Part shown: in pieces, positions 49,201 to 61,866 of the stretch
How the letters are laid out: each line of letters starts with the position of its first letter
Numbering within the stretch: the first letter of the stretch is position 1
DNA from: Plecoglossus altivelis
Taxonomy: Eukaryota; Chordata; Actinopteri; Osmeriformes; Plecoglossidae
NCBI GenBank assembly: GCA_036571765.1
Contig: BROE01000013.1
Span: 10,877,690 to 10,941,689, forward strand
Length of the DNA: 64,000 bases
Direction: 5' to 3'
The notes under the pieces: generated by a model
What the model saw: only the letters and a program-made list of their open reading frames with translations
The model's database searches: none
What the model was told of the DNA's origin: nothing
Translations under genes and position numbers: made by a program

Positions 49201-52200
49201 CTATGTAAACACAAGGGAATAAGAGTGTTAAAATATGCTAGTTGTGTTTTGCAAGTATAAGTAATGTATGCATGTCAAGTATTTAAGGAGGACATAACTC
49301 TGCTTACATTTGTCATTGTTGTTTATATAATTGGTCAGTTTGCAACTTGCATTTTAAAACTCAAATTAAATCCGTATACAGTGTTGTCTCAATTTCCTTT
49401 CTTGGATTGTTTGGAGAGAATAGCTTTTGAAAGTAAATGCATCATCAAGACTATTACTGTTCTGCTGTTAACCTATTTCAAAATGTAATTTCATTGCCGT
49501 TCATTGTGTAAATACATTAACCCATTTACAACAATGCTAAACATTTTTAAATAGTCTCTGTTCGTATCTAGAGCATGCAGCTCTCAGTAGTAATTAGCAG
49601 CATGTACATGAACAAACAGTGACATGGGTATTGTGTCAAGGATTCTTAACATTAGATTTGGAAAATACGTTGTTTGGAAATGAAATTGATCGCTTCTACC
49701 CAACTGTCTGGATGTTGACCTTGGGAGTGATACACCACAGAGATTGTTGCCAAGTAGCAATAAATGAAGAGTAAGACGCTTTGAGCTTTTTTGAACCCCA
49801 TTTACTTTCGACTTGGGGTGCTTTAACTTGTAGAAGCCTTCAAGCTCTACTTCCCACATTGATCATACAATTTGAGCCCCAGCTTTGTCTATGGGATAGC
49901 TTCTCTGACAAGCCTAACGCTAACTCAGAATAATAGCTGTGGGCTCTTTTTATTTAGAGCGCTCTATGTGACATTCAACCAAACCAAAGCTAAGGGGACA
50001 AGTGAGAATCAGTACACAATGTAATAATTTATTTTTCTCTTGGTAATGAAGACTGGTAGACTATAGATTGTGTGCAGAACACAACATCTAACAGAGTTTT
50101 TTCACAACAATTTCTCAAGTGATAGATATCTGGAAATAGATGACAACAAAATATTGGAGGGCTACCACATTTATCTCTGCTACCATGTTTTGTTTCCAAG
50201 ATGGGATGTAATGGACACCAAATGATGCAGTATATTATGAGGCAATAAAGAAGATGTATATCCCATGGATATATACCCTGTTCTATCCATCTTCTCCATG
50301 ACACCAACTGTAATCAAGTAACTCTCCTTTTATTCAAACATTTCTCGCATGAAAATGTTTGATTATGAAGATGATATTTGTACATAACGCTGCACATAAT
50401 CCTAAATACATACAAGGAGAAGTGTGATGTCTCTATAAAACTGTAATAGATTATCAATGGAGTATCAAGTGGAAAATGGTTATCTACTGTAAAATCAAAT
50501 ATTCATAATGTTGCCGCTGAGAAGTGGAAGCTGAATCAGTTATTCATACTGATTAAATGATCAATAATGACATCAGTGTCAGTTACTTGTATTGTTAACA
50601 AAACATCATAGAAGTGAGCTTTGGTTGCTCAACAGTGGTCCTTGATCAGTGCTTATGTTTCGTGGGTTACGGGACACAACCTTTGTTAAACAAAATATAC
50701 AAATTACAGGGGGAGCTAAATGATTCTGCCCATGGTGTATCATCACTTTTCAAATCACAAACCTTTGTATTAGAATTTATATCACAATCATATTTATTTA
50801 CACTCTCTTGAAGGAGAATATGCACCCCCCACTGAAACGTAAACCCTCAAACTCTTCCTGGAATTGTCTCTCTAAACTATTCTCTCTTCATCCCCTCTTC
50901 TTTGGCAATGACCTTGTGAAGAATCACAGTGGGCTTGTAGCATCTGTCACTTTCCAGCCTTTTTCTTTCTGGACTTTCATTTTCATGAAACTCTGACGGA
51001 TTCTCTCTCTCCTGTCATGTTACTCTACCTATAACCTATTGTACCACATGGGCAACTCAACCTTTATAAGAAGTTGTCTAGTTGCACAATACTATATGAT
51101 GCACCATATCTTATAATTGTGTGAAATTGACTAGAATTGGTTTAAAGTTGAAACTATGCCTGTATGCAGGCTATTCAGTGACAGTAGCACTGTATTAGCC
51201 TAGGTTTTTAGATTTGACATTCACTTGATAGATTGTGATAAATAACTGTTTTTGTGAGAAATAAATGTTTTTTTCTCATCATCCACAGACAGAGTAAAGC
51301 TGGATGTCATCCTGCATGAGTCTCTCACAAGCTAAAACCTGGAGTTCCTGGATGAAGTGTTTGCTTTATAACTCTCACACCTCATTTGGGCTGTTTGCCC
51401 AATAATTAACCCCTTACAACAGCAATGCACATTGTATAAGTATGTATAATGTCAGATCCAAATTCTTTCATTTGAGTTTTTGTGGTATTGCTTTGCATTT
51501 TCTTCTAACTTGACTGTAAGACTCCTTTGATCTAATATCTGACAACTCTAAGACTGAGATCAAAGCATGACTTTTTGAGGAACAAGAATCTGTTAAATTG
51601 ACCTCAGGCAGAAATACTGGACACCTTGATCCTGAGATCTACATCTGCACATGAGACAGACTGTGACAGAAAATGACCTTATGTTCTCACTTCTTTAGTC
51701 AGTGTCAGGAGTTAGAGAAAAGAGACTTTTTTTAAATCTACATTTTGATCATGGTCTCTCAACAGTAAATTATCAAGGGAAATATTCTTACAAATACATG
51801 TAAAAATAAATCCTTTGACAACTGTTTCATCTTCTTTTTCTGCATTCAATAATATTTCTCAAGTCTTGCTCCTGTTTTACTAGGACCACTGCTTACACCT
51901 TTGGAGTAAACAGAATAAAATAATGTCAAGCATAATGTAGTGATGATCTCTAGAGAATCTATAAATGTGGAAAATACATAACTACCACTCTATTTGAACA
52001 AGGAATGCTGTTCATCATTCAAATCATGTGTCTGCATCGTAGAATCCCCAAAAACTGTCCAACTACACTGCGGTGCATTAGTTCATATTCTAAGATGGGC
52101 TCAGATAAGATTACAACTTGGTCCCTTGAAATATATACCAAAACAGTGTCGATTAGTAGTCTCTTTGGTTGATTCTTAGGAATGTTTTTGCTTCACTCTC

Positions 52201-55200
52201 TGTAGTTCCCCATGCAAGTATATAACAAACCCATGTGTTCTATGCCTATGACATCCCTTCAGTGATCATAATCAGATTGAGTTATACAATATCTTGGTAT
52301 GTGTAAGAAGTAATTGGACTGCATCACTTAAAAGCATTAGGATAGTGGATCTTGTTATAAAGTGTAACTGATTAGCTTAAACAGTGGACAACAAATTGTA
52401 TTTCTAGTATTACTTCATCAAAGTTTCAATTGGAGAAATCAAAGGCATGTTGGTTTAAGTGTAGAAACGTTTCACTCTGCATCATCAAAGCATGAATTAC
52501 CTTTGCGAGATGAACAGGACATGTAGTATCAGATTCACAATACAATATGATTCAGGGAACATCAGACTTATGCAATATGCAAACAACCATGGTTGATGAC
52601 ACATCTCGGCAAGCACCAACGGGAAAGTCAACATGTTGTACCGTCAGTTGGTTACACTTCATTTGGATGCTTTGTTCTGTATCAAATGGCTTGTGGTTTG
52701 AAGCCTGCACTGAGTCTAATTGGTAATATTTCCACATGGATCTGTCTCTCGGCTGTCTGACAATGTCTAATAATAATTCCATAAAGGCTGCATCTTTTCC
52801 TCATTAACACCCATTCCGCTTGAAATTCATCGCTATATTCAGCATAAGATGGTAATTACACAAACCTTTTCCCCTCTGAACCAACAGGGATGCTAGTTTG
52901 GAGTAGAGCTGGAAGGAAATGGGGCTCAATGCAATCCCTGAGGGAATTCTACTCTGGCCAAGCTTCTCAGGCCCCTTTATCAACAGTACAATGAGTGATC
53001 TGCTTAGATTTCATACAAAATCGGCCATATCATAATAATTACTAGTGAGCCTCTCATATTACTTCAGGCAAATCTAGAGTCTTACAACTAGATTCTCTGA
53101 TATATTCACAATGCCGTTGTAACATCGGGGGAACAGAATCACTGGATCCATTTTTAAATACATAGAAATGGCTGAGTATGAAACCAGTCAAGTGTAGGAG
53201 TCAGAGGGAGATGCAACCCCCTATCCGCCTCTATGGCTGTCTCATATTTTACATAAAGCTGTTATGATTAAATTTAAATGGGGGAGGATGCTGCAGAGGA
53301 GCAGCACTGTGACCTTCTGAATACATTTATGGAAAACGAGATTGAGTCCTCTCTGACTGATGTGCCTCGTGTCTTCTCAGGTCTTCCTGTCACCTGACTG
53401 GACCATATATGTTGTCTGGCCTTCTTAATTGTGTCTCCTTTTTATTGTCACAGACAAGAACTGTTATGTTGCAATGCCCTGATTCTAGAGGTTCAAGTTC
53501 AAGTTGCTGCCATTTTATTGACGATGATCCTGCCATGTCCTAATTTCAGAGGCTTCTGTCAATAAGTCCTGCCGCTATTGTTTACAGAAAGTCCAACCAT
53601 CTTGATGGTCCTGTCATTTTGGGCCAACAGAAATGTACCATTAGCCTGTAATGTTTAGATTGTAGGGGATCCTGTCTTTTTATCACTGTGTTGCTTGGTA
53701 AAAGCTTCCAATAGAATCATCCTACCTAGAACATGAAGAAAGACTGTTTGTGTCCTAAAAGTGAATAATCCAGGGATTTAAATTGCACTGTGTAACATTT
53801 TCAATTCATCAAATGCTTGAGTTTACAGCTGATCATATCATTGGCACAGGCAGTTTACTAGCTGTGTGATATTAAACAGTATGAATGTTGTGTGTAGCAC
53901 ATAAGACATGAAATCATTCCCTTCATGTTGGTTAACCATACAATAACAAAAAATTCAGCTCTCATCAGAGTTTAATCATCTACAGTTTATGACACTCAAA
54001 GAGGTCTCTTTGGAAGATCATTTCTCACCATTAAAATAATCCATCATGTTGATTTTAAATATTATCAAATGATTACATATGAAAAGATATTCTTTTAACT
54101 TAACTACTTTTGGGGGTAAAACTATGTTCTTTCACCTCTCCCATTTTGTCACTGAATTCAGTAAAGCATGTGATTATTTGTATTCCATACAAATCACATT
54201 CCTAAACTTTTCAAGATCAAGTTGCTTCAAGAATTAGATTACATAATCTAGATCCTAAACCTGATAAATCAAATTGTAGTCTAGTACTCTGTCTTGGAAT
54301 TGCAAGTAGCCTGTAATCATTTATGAAATTATTGTTTGTGGAAAGATGGGAAATTTACAAAAAATATGCCATAAAATGAAATTGGAAGATTAAAGCAATA
54401 ACTAAAATTGTAATGTAACAGTAATCTTGTGTTGGTTGTCACTCTGAATTATGTTTTTATTTGCATTTAAGCGCCTGGCAGAATGAAGACATATCTGCTC
54501 ACAGAGTCAGAATTGTTTTGAGTTGACTACTTCCTGTTTGATGTGTTACAATTCTGCAAACATCTTCAGAAATACACCAGCAGAAAATGCATCGAAACTA
54601 TCTGGAATGTTATTTTACTGATGTGGTTTCACTGATGTCATGTGATCATTCATGAACTGACAATTACTTTGTCATTCATTTCATTGAATCAGTATGGCTG
54701 ATGATGCATGTCTATGGATAAGACACCTGTAATGTTTTGCCATACAGATGATAAACTCATGTTGTGTTTAACCTGTTGGGCACTTTAGCCCCCCAAAATA
54801 TTGATTTGGGGGTAAAATGTGGTTTCTCAAGTCCTGTTCAAAGATAATAATATGTCATTTTCCCACACTTAAAGTTTTGTATTAAATGACTACAGCATCT
54901 TAGTTGAAGGTTGAACCTATTTCTGGGTCACAGAGAACATAAAGCATTGTGATGCCTCTGAGCATAAGCAAACACTACACCTGCTGTGTCAACCTATGGC
55001 TTGCAGCTATAGTGCAGCACGGTTAACATGGGAGCATAGGAGTCTATGCCAGCATACTGCAGACACCATTATGAAGAATGCAAATAATAAAGGCTGCAAG
55101 ATGAAAGGAAATGACTGGATTGTTTGACCTACATACATAATGGAATAAAGACCCCAACCAACTCCACCTTGCAACCTGTGGCACTTGAAATACCTTTATA

Positions 55201-55842
55201 ATATGATTTAACCCCAGTGAGAGAAGACTTGCTTTGAGATAGTAGTATTTAAAGAACCAAAGCAAAAGGATGTTAGGCCAGATGGGTTTACGGTCTGCTA
55301 AAAACACGCTAATAAGAGACGATTAGATAGGAACAAGAACCTGTATGGTAAAGCATTCAATCAGTAACATGAAAGCTTGAACACTCCATTGCTCACTCTG
55401 CAAATACTGTTGAAAAGCACAGACACATGGGCAGACACTAATTTTCATATAGATGCACATAGAAGCAATACACCAGTAAACACACATCTAGGGACACACC
55501 GTAACACATTCAAAAACAATAGGTGCAAGCAGACACGAACAGAAATACACATGAAGAAACACACACTACTTCTCGCTCCCATACAGTACATAGATTTCCA
55601 CATGCATACAATCAGTGAGCTACATTTATGTGACAACACATAGGAACGCAAAACACTGCATTAGGATGACACAGCAAAAAAATCTAGCAAAATATTAAAC
55701 GAGTCAACCCTTCTTTTTCTATCCTTTCAAATTTTTGTAGTCGTTAATTTCTTCTCCAGTGATTCTACCCCAGCACTGCACCATAATAAATCTGATTCAG
55801 TCCATCGGTGCTTAAAGCCAAAGGAACAGACACAGTCCTTAC
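49201..55842 (-). other. lingo1: Probable lingo1 intron 1
   Basis: AT-rich DNA with no supported exon. It contains a short retroelement-like tail near 53486-53530 and a CCCCCAAA/TTTGGGGG hairpin at 54790-54812. It is interpreted as an intron because of the acceptor at 49200 and the matching-phase donor at 55842. Confidence 0.5.
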
Positions 55843-55888
55843 CAGGATCGTCATGCAGAGAATTCTAATTCAAGCTGCTCCATGTTGC
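55843..55888 (-). CDS. lingo1: Candidate 5' coding exon of lingo1, with overlapping uORF
   Basis: On the minus strand an acceptor-like TTTTGGATTTCCTCAG is followed by CAACATGGAGCAG and ends ATG-ACG-ATC-CTG before a strong donor GTAAGGAC (55842-55835). Joined to the acceptor at 49200, the last four codons read in frame: MTIL then VSRRM, giving a 622-aa product. This parallels human LINGO1, where a tiny exon supplies MQ before VSKRM. An earlier ATG (55884) in a strong context opens a 10-codon frame whose TGA overlaps the ATG as ATGA. The exon may extend further upstream if the acceptor is not real. Confidence 0.5.
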
Positions 55889-56480
55889 TGAGGAAATCCA
55901 AAATTCATCAGAGAGGGGGGAGAGAGGGATTGAAGTGGCCATTGGGAGGGATTCAAATGGAAAAAGCGAATTCCTGAGGAAAGATAAAACAATTAGGGTC
56001 CCTGGGCGAGGGGCACGAGAGATTTCTCTGTCTTCCAGATGCGCTAAATCCGACAACACTGACAGGCTCACATGTAAACAGAGGCTCCAGTGGCTTGCAC
56101 ACGCTTACATACATACTGCACCTAGCTGAGCGAGGCACCAGTGTGAGGGAGACAGGGAGAGAAAGAGAGCAGGAAAGGAGGGGAGGGAGGGGCCGTTGCT
56201 GAGCAAGGTAGAAGGAGGAGCTGCAGTGTATTGGGAGACAAAAAGGGAGGGGTAGGTAACAGAGGAAAGAAATAGATAAAGAAGTGTTCTCTGATTGCAT
56301 TGACAGCATCTTATGAATGCTGTTTATTTGAATGTCCCCATTTCTGACTTGATTTAAATTAGCTGGGGAGAGTGGAAGGAGATTGAGGAAAGACAGAGAG
56401 AAAATACTGGCTGAGGAAGCAGCAGACAGATGAAGAGTGTGGGAAGGAGTATGGGGGAGAGACACAGCAAAGAGAATAAA
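55889..56480. other. Purine-rich upstream region, possible lingo1 promoter
   Basis: On the plus strand this is G/A-rich (GAGAGAAAGAGAGC, GGAGGGGAGGGAGGGG) with moderate CpG content, so the lingo1 sense strand is C/T-rich. The position just upstream of the candidate first exon fits a promoter or 5' UTR. No core-promoter element is clear. Confidence 0.3.
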
Positions 56481-56940
56481 GGTGGCATGTGTGTGTGTGT
56501 ATATGTGCAGAAATGGTGGGGAGGGGTTGCTAGAATTTTGTATTTCCAGTAATGAAAAAGCACGTTTATGTGTCTTAGTGTTGCAGAGTTGCAAAAAGAA
56601 AGGTAGAGATTTCAGTTGTAGGAATTTGAGCATGGCATTATACTAGCAGAAGGGAAAAAGAGGGGAAAGGAGATTAGCGCTTTCTGTATTTTAGCTGCCA
56701 AGATTTCCACATCATTTCCTGCTGCTGTCATATGATTAATGCATCCTATTCTCCATTATCCACTAATTGTACCCCTCTTGTCTTTAGGTTAGTATGAGTT
56801 TATAAGGTTAGTAAATGTTATTATATGTATTAGAGGTTTAGCACACTGCATTGTATACTCTACATTAACTTGTGTATTTAGAAAGTTTAATATATTTTAT
56901 CTTATCATATATATAATCTTTTTCTGAATACTTATATGTT

Positions 56941-57048
56941 ATGTTATGCCAAGTTCCTTTGTGTTATCTATTCCTAAGAATTTTAAATCCCAGTCTGTCC
57001 TTGTGTTGTTCTGTGCATTTGACAATAAAAGACTTGAACTTGAACTAT
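56941..57048 (+). mobile_element. Non-LTR retroelement-like 3' tail
   Basis: It ends GACAATAAAAGACTTGAAC followed by a repeated TTGAAC unit, the form of 3' ends of fish LINE-type elements. A similar, oppositely oriented tail (CAATAAAATGGCAGC then ACTTGAACTTGAAC) lies at 53486-53530. No reverse-transcriptase coding is recognisable. Confidence 0.35.
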
Positions 57049-59782
57049 CCTGAGCTTAGTAACCATCAGACAAATGTACCTCCGCCATGTCACAAGCAAG
57101 GATGTATGACTGAGGGTGTATAAATGGAAGGCAGAGACACATGCTGTGAGGATGCAAGAGTGGGCGATTGGTGGTGTTTGGCAGGAGTGTTTCCGGTGTA
57201 TTCTTGGGAGATTAGCGGTCAGGGTACCAGGTTTTAAGGAGGTGGTGGGGCGTTCAATTAGGGGCTGTATTTCCTGTGTACTTGACATCTTTTCAATTTT
57301 TTTATGGATATATAACTTGAATATAGGTTTGGGATGAAGTGAGGGTGAGGAGAGATTGATCATTTCATATCTGTGGTTGCCCATAATCTATGTTGCAAAA
57401 TAGAATTGATGGGGTACAAGGCACAAAGAGGATAAATAAAATATGGTATGTAATGCAAATTTACATTTGATGTGTGGGAAGCACAAAGGGGGAGCATAAA
57501 CGTTGAAAAAGACACAACTGCGCTACAAAATACTGAAACAGCGTCACTCTGAGGTGGGCTACTCTGACTGGTGGTTAGGATATATTGATTCAATTTCATA
57601 CAAACTCCTAATGGTTCTTTTGAGAACTAACGTTTAAATCACAATGCATCACACAAAATCTGTTAGTAATTTCCAGTGCAAGTGTGAAGGGACCATGCTG
57701 GAGCTTTTAACTTCTAACGAAAGGGTTTGTAAATCCAGAGTTTCATAAAAAAGCATCAAACAGAGGAGTATCATATCAGAAATAATAAAAAACATGACAA
57801 TGTAATGCCTACTAGCTGAGCAAAAGTGCAAAAGATTGTCAGCCAAATACAGCTTTCATAACATGAAGTGAGTCTTACAAAGCCATGAATTATTGAACGC
57901 CACCTGCATCAAATCCTGATATTTTGTCCAACTTCCCGGGAGATTCAGGATTCAAGGCTTTCTCCAGCTTTATTTAGCTTCCCTCATCTTATTTGCTGCA
58001 CTTTCATATTTCACTAGTGGGAGAACGTGATGGTTGCTTCCGGATTAGGTCCAACTCCTTGGTAACTCCTTGGTTTCCAGAGTTTGTTTGGAAAACTGTA
58101 ACGATCTTTGGTAAGTCTGGGCTTTAGGTCATGGCCAGCATCAAGTAGGCTTCACAGTACTCTATCATTACTTTGTCAAGCACAATGTGTTTCATTCTAT
58201 ATTATGCATGTACTTTACATCTTTAAATAATACATGTAAAAATAAATGTATCCGTGTTCTTTCTTTACAACCGTATGGCTTACCTTTCTGTGCTGTTTGT
58301 CCTGAAAATCATGCAGCCATTGGAAGAAAATTTAATCAATCAAGAATTTAATTATCTTCATGCAAAATAAACAGTTCCCTCAAGGACACGTTGAGTGAGA
58401 CAGAGGTTAAGGTATTATCAACAGCTTGACAGTAGACCTGTAGACTGCTCCTGTTGTCGTGGGGTTGGGTGTGTGATTCAGTCTTCCAGGCTTTGGCTGC
58501 CACCCCAAGTTACAAAACTGGTCAACCACTTATTGCACCAAAGGAAAATGAATGACCTCATTACAGGATGGATGGAATCTCAGTCTCATTGCCAAGGTGG
58601 AACTACAAATTGAATCACAGGGAACAGCCCACTCAGGATGTTGTCAGTGCTCAGGTACAGCAGATATTAAACGACAGCAGGGATTTTTGTACCGGCTCAT
58701 TTGATTTCTGAAATATAGCAATCCAGGCCTTTCTGAGGGACGGCTTTGATTCAAGTGCATACCAAGCAAAGAGTGATGGTGCAGTAAGTAGGTACCAATG
58801 TAAAGCTCAGTGAATCAAAACAATAATAAATGGTGCATTCAATTATGTGAAATGTTTCAAGTCTACACAAACAAAGCAGGTCACATGTACTTGTTCAAAC
58901 TAAGCCAAATTAACAAATGCTGTATTTCAAAACATTTTTAGTTCTCCCATTAAATTTAGGCTTTTTGCACTTTTACAACAATATACTTACAGTGGCCACA
59001 ACATAACAACATGCATTGCGTACAATGGGAACCCATCAAAAATACACATATCAACATCTCCATAGTAGAACAAAAAATAACTTTGTAAGTATTTTTGCAT
59101 ATTTGATGTTTCCTTTTTATATATGTATATTGTTTGTATATTATTATTTGGTGAGTCTGTACATTGGCATTACGATCAGGAGTTTCTTTTTGTAGAATTG
59201 AAATGAGCTGTTGGTGACAATTTTATAAGGTAGTATAGTCCACGATCTTAATATTCTGTTATGAACTACTTTAGGAACGAATTTTGTAGACAATACTTTA
59301 AGGATTGGATTTTGTGAAGTAGCCTTTCTTAGCATTGACAGAATTGAAACAACCTAGCCACTTTCAAAAAGGAAATGGCAGGCTTATCCAATGGCACCAT
59401 CTTCTGGATGAAAGCAGTTATAACTACATTCATTACATGCTCTGAAAATGTACAATTTATTTAATTGAAATTAGCTAGATAAGCTACTGTAGTGAGCGAT
59501 TAATATGGTTAGATTTATTTTTAACTGGTGAATGAAAGGAACATAATTTGCCAAGCCAAATGTTCCGTTGTATGTCATTCAATATGACCAACCAAACCAA
59601 TTTCCTGATCTATACAAGTTTTGCAGTGTAATAATTGTTAGCAGTTGTCCCTGATATATAGCCAAGTGGTAGACTGCAAGACCTATTCCCTAAGTTCCTG
59701 CCACATCCCAGGAGATGGCATAAATGTTTGAGCCTGCTGCGCCATGGGGCTCCCCTGCCAGAGAGAGATCATTTCCTCACAA

Positions 59783-59860
59783 CGTCCACACAATGTTTAC
59801 ACCGCGTCCACACAATATGTATACAACGTCCATACAATGTCTACATCATGTCCAGAAGAC
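59783..59860. repeat. 22-bp tandem repeat, about 3.5 copies
   Basis: Units start at 59783, 59805, 59827 and 59849, each beginning CGTCCACACAAT or a one-to-few-base variant. The period is exactly 22 bp. Confidence 0.85.
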
Positions 59861-60484
59861 CCCAGCCAGCAAGCTGAGTTTGGAGCTCTCTCAAGTCGCC
59901 ATGCCAGCACTCGCTTGCAGGGGAGTCCTTGCCCACCGATCCAGGTGTCTTGTTCGTCGAGTGGGAACCCGTGGCCTGGCACAGCACTCAGACCTGAGTT
60001 GTAGTTCAGGCACACCTTGTGAAAGACCTACTGAGCACGGCCAGCATCCTGTTTCACAACCAGCCATCTCCCTGAGGACAACCCCTGCATATTACATATA
60101 TGAATACCTTGAAAATACACTCATAATTTACAAAATAATTCTAAATTAAACTACAGAGGGCAAAAATAGCCTATATGTTTACCCCAAATGATAATAAAAA
60201 TATTTTTGTTAAGATATCTTGGAATTATGACCAGGATTAATGACATTGGGAATGAGACACAATGCATGACAAATGCAGGACAGGAAATTATTTCAATGTC
60301 TGTTACTAGGAACACATTTAGTATTGTGGCTGATAAAAGCGTGACGTCTTCACATTTTTGTTACATAGGCAATTAAGAAACAAGGATGCAAATCTGACCT
60401 AAAGCCAGGGTATATAGATGAAGGGAGACATCTCTCTATTGGTGATTTGTAATCAGCTGAGGCTCACACAGGGGTACTGCCAGT

Positions 60485-60500
60485 GATCTATTTTTAGATC
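60485..60500. promoter_or_regulatory. Palindromic MEF2-type site, copy 2
   Basis: Identical 16-mer to the one at 40450 (GATCTATTTTTAGATC), with a shared following A. It contains an exact MEF2 consensus. Confidence 0.4.
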
Positions 60501-61820
60501 ATAGGAATTGGAATTAGCCTTTTCTTACTTCTTATAACTATTATGATTACTTGCATTTATATTCAGCACTGAGTATTAATGGGTCCCTGAAAGGTCATCA
60601 ACACTAATTACTAACCTGGTTCTATAGCTAAATGACAAAAAAATATATGGGCAAGTGAAGTATATATGTATATAAATGTGTGCTCTTTGTTCGCTATCCC
60701 TTGGGAACATTCCTTGCTCTTTGCCTTGCAAAGATTCTGTGACAGATATTCTTGTGCTCAGACGGTTGTCTAAAACCAGCAACAGCTCACTCGGCAAGCT
60801 GATGCATTACATACTGACAGGCACAGCTATTTCAAAAGGGGGAATAGGCCTTATAAATATGGATATGGAAGTATAAATTCACACTAACCTTGCTTCCCTT
60901 ACCTTGCTCCCTAATTAACTGCATTAACTGCTTTGCTTTTGAAAAATGTGTAGAATGTGCCATTTTGTGAAGATATTATTTCCTCAACCAGAATTTAACT
61001 GAGACTTCTGATATTACCCAGATACAGAAGGGATGCTGTCCATCTGTCAGCACTTAATAAGTTTACAACACATTGGCTGACTTGAGCTTGTTGCGGTATT
61101 ACGGTTCTTTAAGAACTTGAGTATGTGTGTATCTTTTCGCTATATTTGATTTTGTACATATCATATTACATCACTACAGAGAGCTGTCATTGTGTAGTAA
61201 TTTAACTCAGATTGTCATTTCCTTCCTGGAAGTAACTACAAAAAAAACGTTGAGCAAACTGGCCCTATCAACTTCCATCTGTGTTTTATAGAGCTATACC
61301 AAACTTGGCAGTACTGTAAAGGCTAATTTCAGGGCTTTTTGTCCATGTGCTGACAGGTAAACTGCAGACAGTTCATGAAGTCTTGGTCTGACCGCTTAAT
61401 GAGTGGGCGGGCAAGGCATGAAGAGATGCCGTTATAAGAAGGCCTAACAGTGTCTGACAGAAATATTCTTGACAGTTTCTGCAACATAGTGGTGGACCAC
61501 AGAACAACAGTCCACACGACATCAGATATTAACAGGTGCATGGCATTAGAATAAGATGTTTGTGGGCAGCATTGCGGCCCATCCAATTTAACATGAGAAT
61601 GTGAGATGTTAAACTCAAGGCTGTACTCACTGTTAAAAGAGCTTTAATAAAGTACTGACTAAAGGATATAAAACGTAGCTAGATTTTAGATTTGTTTTGT
61701 CTTGTTGTGCATATACAGTATATATACGTTTTTGTATTGTGTGTAAATTAATGAGGAATTGAGAACTAATTCACTGTTCCAGAAAATAATTTTGCTGAAT
61801 GTAGTATGATAATTCTCAGT

Positions 61821-61866
61821 CACAGTACAATACAGTACAAAACACAGTACACAGTACAAAACAGTC
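61821..61866. repeat. CAGTACA short tandem repeat
   Basis: Four close copies of CAGTACA with variable AA/CA spacers. Confidence 0.75.

Noticed and set aside
57902..57909. Alternative lingo1 leader exon ending ATGCAG on the minus strand, resembling human MQ
   Set aside because: The following donor GTGGCG is weak and there is no upstream exon-like context. The candidate at 55843-55854 has a strong donor and correct phase.
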